Source of the DNA: Amoebophrya sp. A120
Taxonomy: Eukaryota; Sar; Dinophyceae; Syndiniales; Amoebophryaceae
Direction of reading: 5' to 3'
Assembly: GCA_905178155.1 (NCBI GenBank)
Contig: CAJINV010000009.1
Location: 372,001 to 436,000, forward strand
DNA: 64,000 nt
Part shown: positions 19,562-28,946 of the stretch, piece after piece
How the letters are laid out: every line of letters starts with the position of its first letter
How positions within the stretch are numbered: the first letter of the stretch is position 1
Made by a program: the position numbers and the translations under genes
The notes under the pieces: generated by a model
The model's input: only the letters and a program-made list of their open reading frames with translations
Database searches by the model: none
What the model was told of the DNA's origin: nothing

Positions 19562-21904
19562 ATGAATCTTGTAAACCGGAGGACTTGCATCGGTCGCCGA
19601 GGATTTTTGCAGCGCTCGTTCAGACGTTTTGCGGCAGCCGCTGGGCTACTTCTTACAATCGCTGCCTGTCTTCATCAACCCGTCGACGCTCACACCAGTG
19701 CGCGCGTTTCTGCTCGTGGGCCGGCGCTTGATGCGGATCGGGTGGGATTTTTTGGCGCGGAGTACCACAGGTGGACTGTGACGGACGTCGAGTTTGCGTT
19801 TCACAAGACGGACTTTGGACAAGTCTTCTACAAGTTTCAGCATTTCACGCCGCCACAGCACGAACATGGTGGAACTACAGGGACGGAAAACGCTACTGCT
19901 TCGAAAAGAACACCCCCACGCTACGTGTTTTTCTTTTTCCACGGGACGCCGCGCAGCAGCGATGAGTTTACAGAACTGATCAAGGAGCTGACGACCACGT
20001 GGCGGAGCACCAAGCTGTTGAAGAATGAGCCCTGGAGTTGGATTTCCATGGACCTGCTCGGGCAGGGCCGAAGCGAAGACTTCCGGTCGGATAGGTACAA
20101 AAACTCGATTCTGTCCAGGAAAAAAGAATATGTGGGCGTGGAAGAGTACGGAAGAATTGCGCGGGAGATTCTGAGCACCGTGTTCGACAAGATGACTGCG
20201 GCTGAAGGAGACGAAGACATGAGCACGACAACAGCGGCGAAGCCGGGAGGTTACAACGTGGCGGATGAATTCGACCCCGTGAGACTTCTTGCGGGGCTCG
20301 ACGCTTTCGCGGGCACCAGTACACGTGCCACTTGGAGCTCCTCGTCTCGAAACCACGGGTTCACCTTTTCACCACCAGATACAGGGACCAGGGAATACAA
20401 CTACACAAAAAGCGCTGGTGGAAGCGTGAAATGTGACCTGCAGTCGGAAGATGAGCCCGAAGTTCTCGACTGTAAAGATGGTTTTACATCAACATCAGCG
20501 TCCGACGCTGGTCATCCACCGTCACGGCGACGCGGTGATACTATTCGGCAACACGAGCTCCGGGTAATTCCCGTCGGGAGTTTGGCTGGGTGCGCCATCG
20601 CGATCTCGTTTGCGTACGAGCTTCTGATCCACGCCCCGAAAGGTAGCGCGGAATGCGCAGGTAGGTCTAGTACTACTCGAGGACCGACGGCGCAATTGAT
20701 GTCTTCGTTGCTGTATTTGGGTCCGTCGTCGACCACGTCCGCGGCGCGTCCGAGGTATGACCACGGGGCTGCTTCGTCGGCGTCTTCGACCTGCTCACCA
20801 AGTGCGTCTTCGAGTAGGAGTTGCGCTACAGCGAGTACGCCTAGAGCCAGAGGAGAAGCGACGTTCTCTGAGATGAATTCTCAGCCATCTGTATGCCTGT
20901 TCACAACGATTCTTCACGCGCCCATTTATCACATGACGGAGAGCTTGCGGGCCCAAGTTTTGGATTACGCCCAGTCCGTGAGACACTGGGAGCCCGGCAG
21001 AGACGGGTCGCATCTGCTGCACTTCTGGGAAAACCCGAGCTTCCTGCCGAGTTCGTTCTTAGCTGGTGTTGATGAAAAAGGCGACTTCTCTAGAGGCAGT
21101 AGGCTTCGGACGACCAGCATCGGAACTCCAGGACGTGGACCTGCTGCAGCTAAGAGTGACGATGCTGGCGGTAGGACGGGAACTTCTGCTGGTACCTCCG
21201 GTCACGTTGATGCGGCCGATAACTCGGACGTCAATCTCCTTCACCGCGTCGTCGTAGACATGCTGCGTTCCGGCAAAACACAATGGCAAGCGATCCTGGC
21301 GTTTCTCGAGTATCAGCGAGACCCTCTAGGATTTGCGTATCAACTTACCGCGATCGCGAAGCTGGGGCAGGCTGACCCCAATGTGCTGCTTTTGTTCGGC
21401 GAAGACATGTTTCGCCTGCCGCCGAGACTTTTGCCAAAAGCACCTCCGACTCTTACCGATACAGAAGGGTCAGGTCTTCGCGATGAACGGCACAAGCACA
21501 GCGGCGTGGTCGTTCCATCGAGAGCGGAAACCTATTGGACAGAGAAATTTCTCTTGCGGGAGTCGACACTGTTTTTGCTTTGCAGTGTGTTGAAGGTACC
21601 GGGTACATCCTTGCCTCCGCTCGACAGCGAGCTACTACAAACAGCAGGAGATATTGGCCTAACAGCAGGACGAGAGACATTAGCATCCCAGAAGAGCAGC
21701 CTCAATGCCCACGATTTTCCGCAAGTGCATCGAACGCAGCAATCAAATGTGGCGAGTAGGGTTTTGAACGTGATCGGCAACGCCGGGGAGGCCCTTCTCT
21801 CTGAAGAGCCTCTGCGGGTTGCTCTGGCTATGCTTGGCCACGTAGAAAACCGATTGGAGAGGCTGGAACGTGGAAAGTCGCCCATCGTCGGTCGAATGTT
21901 TTGA
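19562..21904 (+). CDS. Secreted alpha/beta hydrolase-fold protein
   Basis: This is a protein of 780 residues with an alpha/beta hydrolase core. A signal sequence or anchor follows a basic start (RSFRRFAAAAGLLLTIAACLHQPVDAH). Core features are a strand plus oxyanion-loop motif, YVFFFFHGTPRSSDEF (HGT, near 19925), the segment SWISMDLLGQGRSEDF (DLLGQGRS, typical after strand 4 in lipase/epoxide-hydrolase-like members), and a nucleophile elbow G-S-L-A-G (Ser340, codon 20579). A late segment, PNVLLLFGEDMFRLPP (near 21377), is placed like the acid-bearing strand. The catalytic His cannot be fixed by eye. Ser/Thr-rich insertions (about 20210-20530 and 20640-20880) expand the family core of about 300 residues. 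The substrate is unknown; a secreted lipase or esterase is a fair guess. Confidence 0.7.
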   Translation: MNLVNRRTCIGRRGFLQRSFRRFAAAAGLLLTIAACLHQPVDAHTSARVSARGPALDADRVGFFGAEYHRWTVTDVEFAFHKTDFGQVFYKFQHFTPPQHEHGGTTGTENATASKRTPPRYVFFFFHGTPRSSDEFTELIKELTTTWRSTKLLKNEPWSWISMDLLGQGRSEDFRSDRYKNSILSRKKEYVGVEEYGRIAREILSTVFDKMTAAEGDEDMSTTTAAKPGGYNVADEFDPVRLLAGLDAFAGTSTRATWSSSSRNHGFTFSPPDTGTREYNYTKSAGGSVKCDLQSEDEPEVLDCKDGFTSTSASDAGHPPSRRRGDTIRQHELRVIPVGSLAGCAIAISFAYELLIHAPKGSAECAGRSSTTRGPTAQLMSSLLYLGPSSTTSAARPRYDHGAASSASSTCSPSASSSRSCATASTPRARGEATFSEMNSQPSVCLFTTILHAPIYHMTESLRAQVLDYAQSVRHWEPGRDGSHLLHFWENPSFLPSSFLAGVDEKGDFSRGSRLRTTSIGTPGRGPAAAKSDDAGGRTGTSAGTSGHVDAADNSDVNLLHRVVVDMLRSGKTQWQAILAFLEYQRDPLGFAYQLTAIAKLGQADPNVLLLFGEDMFRLPPRLLPKAPPTLTDTEGSGLRDERHKHSGVVVPSRAETYWTEKFLLRESTLFLLCSVLKVPGTSLPPLDSELLQTAGDIGLTAGRETLASQKSSLNAHDFPQVHRTQQSNVASRVLNVIGNAGEALLSEEPLRVALAMLGHVENRLERLERGKSPIVGRMF

Positions 21905-22613
21905 AAGACGAACTGAACTCGAGCTGTTTCATGTTTTTTGATTGAATTTGGTTTTGATTTTTAGTTTTACGGCCGTGTTTCGGACAAAAGTTTTTGCCAT
22001 TTTAAGTTTTCGATTCCTGTTTGAAAAATGCCTTCCATGTATATCATCCCCAAGCAGGTCAATTCTGAGAATAAAGTTCAACAGTCTCTCTCTCTTCTTC
22101 GATGGTGACACAGAGCTGATGAATGGTCTATGTTTGCATCAGCACAGAACCAGAATGTTAAAAGACGAAATCGTTCATCTTGGAGCGCGACGCTTAGGCT
22201 ACAAGAACGAACTGGTGCTGCAGCGCCGGCACAGTCCGTCCGCGCGAAAGGACCGCGACCTGCTCACTGTCATCTTTTTTCTCTCGCTTGAATTCAACTA
22301 TACAAAAAATCATGACGATCTTCCGTGTGAGCTCCTCTGCCTCCTCTTTGTTTTGCTTTTGAAACGCCGGCAGACGCTTTTTCCTTGCCGTTTGTCTCGT
22401 TTGGATCCGCAACCGCAAGATCAGTGGCTTTCATCTACTGATCATTAATTAATATGTTCGTCCTCGACTGACTCTGGTCTGATTCTAATTTGTTGTGCGA
22501 ATGTCGAGCACAACAGTGAATCTACATAATGTAGAACAAACAAAGTTCAAAAAGATAAAGAACGCTGCCCAACTCATTTTTGCTGAAGAACAAAGTACAT
22601 AAACAAGAAGATA
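21905..22613. other. Intergenic region, no feature recognised
   Basis: A T-rich stretch directly follows the hydrolase stop. The open frame 21942-22448 (168 codons) has a composition unlike the neighbouring proteins and no motif, so I do not call it. Confidence 0.5.
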
Positions 22614-23672
22614 ATGCCAGTGACCATCTTAGGTTCGAAGCAGCGCGTGGTGGATCTCCCCGGCCAGCTTTCGATTGACGAGTTCGCGGGGAACGTGGCA
22701 ACAAAGGATGATCGAATTTCCATTGCTTCGGTGGCAGCCAAGGCTGGCACCGCGGAGCCTTGGTTGACGTTGCTGTATGATGAATGGATTTGCGTCCTCA
22801 AAGGAGAGATTGTCTTTACCTTTAGTCCAGAGGGTGGTGGACCAGAAGGAGATGTTGTTCGCTGCCCGGCCGGCAGCACGGCGTTCATCTCGAAGAGTAC
22901 GCGTTTTCAGCCACAGTTTCCCGTCGATACGGAGTACATTCCGGTCTGCCTGCCAGCGTTTCGACCGGACAGGTGTCTGCGAGAAGACAGCAGCGCAGAG
23001 AACGAAAAAGTGTCCGCCAGGTTGGCGGAACTGCACGATGCTGCTCCTGCTGACAGTAAAGCGAACAGTTGTCAACCAACGGATAGTACCGCGCCGCCCG
23101 ACATCTTGTATCACATGACGGAAGTGAAGCTGTGGCAGGCGTCGAAAGCGAAAAAAGAAGCGTACTTCCCACCAACTTTTGAGGCGGACGGTTTCTACAC
23201 GCACGCAACCGCAGTGCCCGCCCGGCTGCTCGAAACGGCTAACCACTTTTACCAGGACAGCACGGACGACTGGGTCTGCCTGCAATTCAGCCGGGCAAAG
23301 CTGCGGAAGGAGTTCGGCGTCATTACGAAAGACGAACCGCCAATGCCCGTCGGGGAAAAGAAAGTATGATCTGCAAATAGGAAATATAAATGTTTCCATT
23401 TGTCGACCAACCGTAAAGATCTAATTGACGGTGAGAGTCTTATATGACTGCGCATGCACAAGAAAAACGTAGGAGCGTGACGATCGGTTTCTGTGCTGGC
23501 ATAAAAAAGAAAAACCACAAAAATTCTTCAGGTGGCCGAAGACTGGCAGAGTTCTCAATGGGTGTGTCCGCATGTGTACGGTGGGATCCCTGTTGCGGCT
23601 GTCGAGAAGGAGTTCAGAATGCTACGCGACGATGCGAAAAAGAAATTTTTGGGAATAGAGGGACTCGTTTGA
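22614..23672 (+). CDS. Cupin-DUF952 fusion protein, two exons
   Basis: I join exons 22614-23363 and 23532-23672 by a 168-base GT...AG intron (GTATGA...TTCAG), giving 296 residues. The N-terminal half is a cupin barrel: LLYDEWICVLKGEIVFTFSPEG, then GDVVRCPAGSTAFISKSTRFQPQF. The position where a metal-binding His is common reads Asp-Glu, so metal binding is uncertain. The second half is a DUF952 domain: ILYHMTEVKLWQASK, EAYFPPTFEADGFYTHAT, ETANHFYQDSTDDWVCLQF, and in exon 2 WVCPHVYGGIPVAAVEKEF, the usual C-terminal signature with PHxYG. Stopping at the apparent stop after exon 1 would remove that conserved end, which is strong support for the intron. The function of DUF952 is not established. 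The small, tag-free protein is likely cytosolic. Confidence 0.8.
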
Positions 23673-24335
23673 TCAGCACACTGTCACTGGAACTCGTCTG
23701 ATGTTACCGAACTCGCATACAACAAGAACGAATTCAGATTTTTTCCACTAGCCTGCTGCAATTATTCCCCGGCCCTGGGATTTTGCACGTAGTCTGGATA
23801 CTAATGGACCGAGTCCAATTCGTTTGTGTTTTCGAAGGTGATGGCGTTTTTCATTGCCTCTGAATACGCACACTTGCGATAAAAGAAAAAGGCCGTAGAC
23901 CTACTGTGTGATTTTTTGGCACCACGGGCTTTCATGTGCCAAGTGGTCAGCCGAGAAGACGCAACTCGCAATCAATCCGTTGGGTTGGAAGACACGACCT
24001 AGCAATCGGTCTGGTGCGATCATATGTACGTATCGGATTTCTTCTTCTTCAGCTTGACAATCGCGGTCATGGTTACAAAGAAAGATGATAGAAGACGCGC
24101 TGATTACATATCTCTATGTACATCTGTTGCAGCTGTGGCTGTGCACTCCGGAAGCGCCAGCTCCTGTTACCTCATGTCAACCTAAATCGGAAAAAACAAA
24201 AAGAACTCGTAAAAGTCGGTTCATAATCTTAAACATAAGTGGGTCCACGTCCTCCATTCGCTCCTTTACAAATTTCTTTTTGGAGAAAGTGAGTATAATA
24301 CTCGGTTTTTTGATTTCCACCTCTTGACCGTTACC
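23673..24335. other. Intergenic region, no feature recognised
   Basis: The only open frame (24085-24327) shows no similarity. I see no strong hairpins or repeats. Confidence 0.5.
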
Positions 24336-27300
24336 ATGACGGTCGCGCTCGCGGCCGCGGCGCGGCTTTTTTTGCCTGCGCATCGGCGCCCCGCAGACGT
24401 GGCAAACGTCGGCACTGATGAAAAGGAACGAGATAAAACCCCAAACGAGTTGGAACGTGATACCAGGTCCAAGGCGCAGATGAGGTCATCGACTGGGAGT
24501 GGGCTGGGCCTGGAGGCTTGCAGAATTGTCCCCCCACACGATCATGATGAAACGAGGTCGCCAAGCGTTAATGGTGACATAGGCAAAAGCAGGCTGTATG
24601 TCTTGAAAGAATTGGTAGGGCAGGGATCTTTTGGTGTGGTGCGGCGGGCGGAGGTAGTATGTACGGACGACAGAACTAGTGAGACCAAGTACGGAGGCGT
24701 CACGGTTTCTCCGGCAAAGCTTCCCGAAGAACCAAGGAGTGTCGCAGTGAAAATTGTGAGAACAGCACGGAAAGTTAAGCTAATATCAGTCCCGAAAACT
24801 ACACGCGAGAACTTGCAGAACAATCGGAGCTGCGGAAGGATTACGACCGTTTCAAGATGCACACAGGAGCAGCAGCCGCCTGCGGATGCTGACACGTTGC
24901 AAGAATCTGCAGTCGAGAGAACAACACACGCTACTAGGACGAACACCTCAATACCTTTACCGCATTCATCTGCGCACGCGGAGACGGCAATGGTCCGCAC
25001 AACGTCATCGACCTTTTCAGGACAACAGACAGTATCGGCCAGCAAGTCTGGGTGTGGTGAGCACGACGGTGCGCATCAGGAAGACGAAGAAGTAGATCCG
25101 AAACTCGCCAAGCAGAATCGCCAAACAGAGACGGAAATCAAGCTTCTGCACCGCCTGAGTTCAACATCCGCGGTAAAGACATTCAATGTCAGCGGTGAAG
25201 ATGGGTGGAAAAGGAACAGACACAGTCAAAAACTGCGCCACCTGTACGCTACGTGCGACAAGCAGCGAGGTCGTCATCACGTAATCCACCTTTACGCGCA
25301 CCATTTTGCGTACGGACTTCAGCACTGTCACTACCTGTTTGCTTTCCTGGAATTTGCGAATCAGGGGGATCTCTTCGACGTCGTGCATGCGAAACGGTTG
25401 TCCGACGCGGAAGCAAAGTACTGCTTTCGCCAGTTGGTGTTCGGTTTGGACTATTGCCACTCCCTCCAAATCGTCCACCGCGACGTCAAGCCGGAGAACG
25501 TCTTACTGAAGAAGCGGAGGCATGGACCCGGCACGACCTCTGATGGTCGTTTCGGATCATTTGCCAGCAAGAATGCAGCTCCAGTTCCTGCGCCTGACGA
25601 TACTCCTCACGAACAAGAACCTCGAGCGAACTCACAGCAGGTGGGAGCCGTGCCCAATCTGTACCAGCTAGACCTGAAGCTGTGCGACTTCGGGCTTGCC
25701 ACACTAGTCAAGGACGGTGAGTTTCTGAAAACCAGTTGTGGCTCTCCAAATTACGCGGCTCCGGAAATCGTAGCATGTCGCCCATATCACGGGTTCGAAG
25801 TCGATGTTTGGAGCCTTGGCGTGGTTTTGTGCGTCCTCTTGACGTCGAGTCTTCCCTTCGTCGCGCCGACTGTCCCCGAGCTGTTTCGAAAAATTTGCAG
25901 AGTGGAACTGGCGTTTCCGCTTCCTTCAGGACCAACTGGTGCGACGGTGAACAGGATACCCACCACCGACACGGCAACAGGCGGTCCTGCTGGTGCAACA
26001 CCTAGACAAGCTAGTACCCTTTGCAATGGCTTCGAGGTGGTGCGGAAGATTCTGGTGGTAGATTCACTGCGACGCTTTACGCTGAAACAAATTCAAGAAC
26101 ATCCCTGGTTCCTCTGTTCCAATAGCAATAGCTCGTTTGGAGGAAACCGCGCGGCACCGTCGTCGGGCGCTAGTGTCGAGCAGAATGAGCTGCTGCAAGG
26201 GCCAGATTGCACGGACAAACAAGTACTTCCACTGGAAAAATGCTTTGAAGCTCCGAACCACGACAGTGCTCCTCCTTCTGGTGAGAAGACCCAAAAAAAC
26301 AACACAAAAAATGGCTGTGATCGGAATAGAGAAGGAAATCGAAATAAAGCGTCAACATCGTGTGGCAGCTCCGACCGCAAGGATTGTGATTCTGGTGCCA
26401 TCGTTGATCTCGACGAGGACTACGGGATGTCCAAAAGCATCTTTTTCGACGACATCCAGCAACAGCGCTATGCGGAGCGATTTTTGGTCGGTCAGAAAAG
26501 CACCTGTCAAGACGTCTGGGAAGACGAACTCCGACTCGGCGGCATGGATGCCTTCCCTTTTGCAAAGCTGTACAAAAGACACTTCACGCGGATACCTACC
26601 ACCAGCATGCCCACGCCTTGCTCTACTTCAGAGGATTTTGCTAAGGATAACGAAACGGAGAGCAACACCTCTCGCGGGCTTCAAGAAAGCATGAAGTGCG
26701 CAGGTCTGTGTAGTGACGCAATGAGGACACCAGGAACTACTATCGAGCAGCGCACTACCACGAGCACGATCGCTGGCGACCTGGCGCCGCTGGAACCAGG
26801 TGCAGATCGTGCAGCTGCTCTTGACGAGACGAGAAGCATAACGGTTACCACTCCGCCTAGGTCGACAGCCTCCTCAAGCCGGACCGGCGTCTTATCCTCC
26901 TCCACTAAAATCAGGGCGTGTCGCCGGCGAAAAGTCGCGGAGGACGACGACGGAATTCCCACCAGGCAGTGCAGCCCGGCTTCATGCTCGTCGTGCCTGC
27001 CGTCTGTTTCTCTTTCGCCATCTCCTGCTGCGAGCTCTCCCGACGAGAGGAGGAATTTCTGCCTAGGTGCGCCCTGTAAAGAGCATGTGGTTGGGCCCGG
27101 ATCTTGTCCTAGCCCAAGGCGCGGGTTAGAGCCCCCGCTACCACCGCCACCAGAGGCTGTTCTCGGGAGTCCACCAGTGTATGTCGTGCCGGGAATCCAA
27201 ATCACACAGGCAACGTCGAATGATGTTCCGGTAAAAAGCACTGTTCCGAGTAGGTCGCTGGAGGTGGGAAGAGCGGAGCCTCTTTCCTCGTCTCCTCCTG

Positions 27301-28145
27301 AAGTTTGTGAAAGCCACCAGGAAGAACAGGTTTTTGACTGCAACAGCCCGAGGCCGAACTCCTCGAACACCGTGTGTAAAGTTGGAGAACGCCCCGACGA
27401 GGGAAAGCAGAGTCAACAATCTCTCGGTCATCGGCCACACTGTGCTGGCCCTTCGAATAAAGGGAGTGAGATGATGCAATCCAAGCTGCGAGGAACAAAG
27501 ATATTGACAATGTATAGCGCCCACCCACCAGCACCGTCGGGGTCCCGGCTATGGGGTGCCTGTCGGTGGCGACTTGGTTTTGAGCTTGAGACGCACCAAG
27601 CCGCGGTGGAACTCTGGCGTGTGGTTTTTGACGCGCTGAAGCGATCCGGATTCTTCTGGCGGAGCAATGAAAAGGCCGGCTCGAGCTCGACGGTGATACC
27701 GGCGTCGCAGCCATTTCGTGTCGAAGTGGCCAGATTGGTAAAATGCAACGAGTCCGATTCGCATGCGCAAGAAAAAATAAAAACCATCCCTTCGGAACAC
27801 GAACTTCTTTTCACTGTGCAGCTTTACGCGCGCTCTGTAGTGCGAAGCAACAGAGTCGCAACGGTAAGATCGAAGACGCCCACCAAAGGAGTTTCTGGGC
27901 GCCCATGCACTACATCTTGTGCAGCTACGAGGAACAGGTTTGTGTTGGACGTGAGACTCAATGCCACTGCTGGCATTGCACGCGATGATCCGACAAACTC
28001 CGCATCTATTTCTTCGCTGCTGTGCAAAGCAGTTCAGGCAAACCGTTTTCTCGAGAGGCTGGTCAGTCTTTTTTTGGACAGGCATGGGATGAAGGTTTCC
28101 GGGGCTGACAAATTGACGAAAAGCGATCTTGTGATTGTCAAGTAG
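24336..28145 (+). CDS. SNF1/AMPK alpha-type serine/threonine protein kinase
   Basis: This is an energy-sensing kinase catalytic subunit, 1,269 residues from the ATG at 24336. Kinase motifs: LVGQGSFGVVRRAE (glycine loop near 24613), VAVKIV (Lys139), HRDVKPENVLL (Asp385 region, near 25476), CDFGLATL (Asp451), then FLKTSCGSPNYAAPE, the SNF1/AMPK-specific activation segment with the Thr166-equivalent activation site present (Thr466, codon 25731). DVWSLGVVL and EHPWF close the domain. A low-complexity insertion of about 150 residues lies after VAVKIV (about 24780-25200) and a smaller one follows HRDVKPEN. A disordered region of about 450 residues follows the kinase domain. The C-terminus (about 27500-28060) fits the AMPK alpha C-terminal domain that binds beta and gamma subunits: RWRLGFELETHQAAVELWRVVFDALKRSGFFW, FTVQLYARSV, RFVLDVRLN, then a final helix. 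Animal AMPK alpha has about 550 residues, so this copy is expanded by inserts rather than by new domains. Confidence 0.85.
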   Translation: MTVALAAAARLFLPAHRRPADVANVGTDEKERDKTPNELERDTRSKAQMRSSTGSGLGLEACRIVPPHDHDETRSPSVNGDIGKSRLYVLKELVGQGSFGVVRRAEVVCTDDRTSETKYGGVTVSPAKLPEEPRSVAVKIVRTARKVKLISVPKTTRENLQNNRSCGRITTVSRCTQEQQPPADADTLQESAVERTTHATRTNTSIPLPHSSAHAETAMVRTTSSTFSGQQTVSASKSGCGEHDGAHQEDEEVDPKLAKQNRQTETEIKLLHRLSSTSAVKTFNVSGEDGWKRNRHSQKLRHLYATCDKQRGRHHVIHLYAHHFAYGLQHCHYLFAFLEFANQGDLFDVVHAKRLSDAEAKYCFRQLVFGLDYCHSLQIVHRDVKPENVLLKKRRHGPGTTSDGRFGSFASKNAAPVPAPDDTPHEQEPRANSQQVGAVPNLYQLDLKLCDFGLATLVKDGEFLKTSCGSPNYAAPEIVACRPYHGFEVDVWSLGVVLCVLLTSSLPFVAPTVPELFRKICRVELAFPLPSGPTGATVNRIPTTDTATGGPAGATPRQASTLCNGFEVVRKILVVDSLRRFTLKQIQEHPWFLCSNSNSSFGGNRAAPSSGASVEQNELLQGPDCTDKQVLPLEKCFEAPNHDSAPPSGEKTQKNNTKNGCDRNREGNRNKASTSCGSSDRKDCDSGAIVDLDEDYGMSKSIFFDDIQQQRYAERFLVGQKSTCQDVWEDELRLGGMDAFPFAKLYKRHFTRIPTTSMPTPCSTSEDFAKDNETESNTSRGLQESMKCAGLCSDAMRTPGTTIEQRTTTSTIAGDLAPLEPGADRAAALDETRSITVTTPPRSTASSSRTGVLSSSTKIRACRRRKVAEDDDGIPTRQCSPASCSSCLPSVSLSPSPAASSPDERRNFCLGAPCKEHVVGPGSCPSPRRGLEPPLPPPPEAVLGSPPVYVVPGIQITQATSNDVPVKSTVPSRSLEVGRAEPLSSSPPEVCESHQEEQVFDCNSPRPNSSNTVCKVGERPDEGKQSQQSLGHRPHCAGPSNKGSEMMQSKLRGTKILTMYSAHPPAPSGSRLWGACRWRLGFELETHQAAVELWRVVFDALKRSGFFWRSNEKAGSSSTVIPASQPFRVEVARLVKCNESDSHAQEKIKTIPSEHELLFTVQLYARSVVRSNRVATVRSKTPTKGVSGRPCTTSCAATRNRFVLDVRLNATAGIARDDPTNSASISSLLCKAVQANRFLERLVSLFLDRHGMKVSGADKLTKSDLVIVK

Positions 28146-28946
28146 AAATGTGATTCATCGACGTGTGTGAACTGGCTTCTCGCTTTTGTTTTTGACGTCG
28201 TCATCTTTACGTGTAGAACTTTTCCGAAGTAGTGGATTCGGCAAGAAAAATGTTTATGGTCTTTGTACGAATAAAGGATCTCCAATCTCCATTGCCTCCA
28301 CCTACTTGCTGTAGAAATGAACCTGCCTTTCATGCTCTCACACACTAGCTCTGCCTCTTCATTGACGTAAGATGCTGCTAGCTGGTCCTGCGAAACCGGG
28401 AGCAACTGTATGAACAAAAATTTTGCGGATCCTAGTACCAGTTTTACTAGCTAGTTTTAGGAAGATATGTTGATCACCATCATGTTGTTGTCACTAGTTG
28501 ACTTTGTGAAAAGTTTCATCTGTGGGCGTCATCGTTTTGAGCGGCAAAGCCGACGAGCAATATTAGCTCTGGCAGCTCTCCTTCGAATGAAAAATTTGGA
28601 TCAAGATTTTGCACATCTTTTTTCATATTAATCAGCATATGCGTGTTAACAGGCAGAACTTTTTGCCGAAGCATAGCGCTTCCTTCCCATACATGGTGTA
28701 AATGCAGCACCGCATTGTGATATTAGAAATGGTTTTCTATACACTTAGCAAAAGAGGAAGAGCAGCTCCACTGAGTGACTCTGAGAGGGGTGGCGTTCGA
28801 GTGAATTCTGCCGCTGAGAGGGCTGACTCCGATTGTGAAAGAATTAACGTGCTAGGCCTGGCGCAATCGCGACCCGTGCAGGTCTGGGTGTCTGTCTTCT
28901 CTTTCCGGAGCTGTTTACTTGTGACCAACTTTTTCTTGCTCGATCT
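28146..28946. other. Intergenic region; may hold an upstream exon of the seven-TM gene
   Basis: Open frame 28702-29058 overlaps the next gene in another frame. It could contribute a first exon through a splice near 28980-29010 (CAG/GTCACC or TCAG/TACAAG), but I cannot choose. No other feature is seen. Confidence 0.4.

Noticed and set aside
21942-22448. 168-codon plus-strand open frame
   Set aside because: It starts in T-rich 3' flank; the translation is Leu/Phe/Arg-rich without motif.
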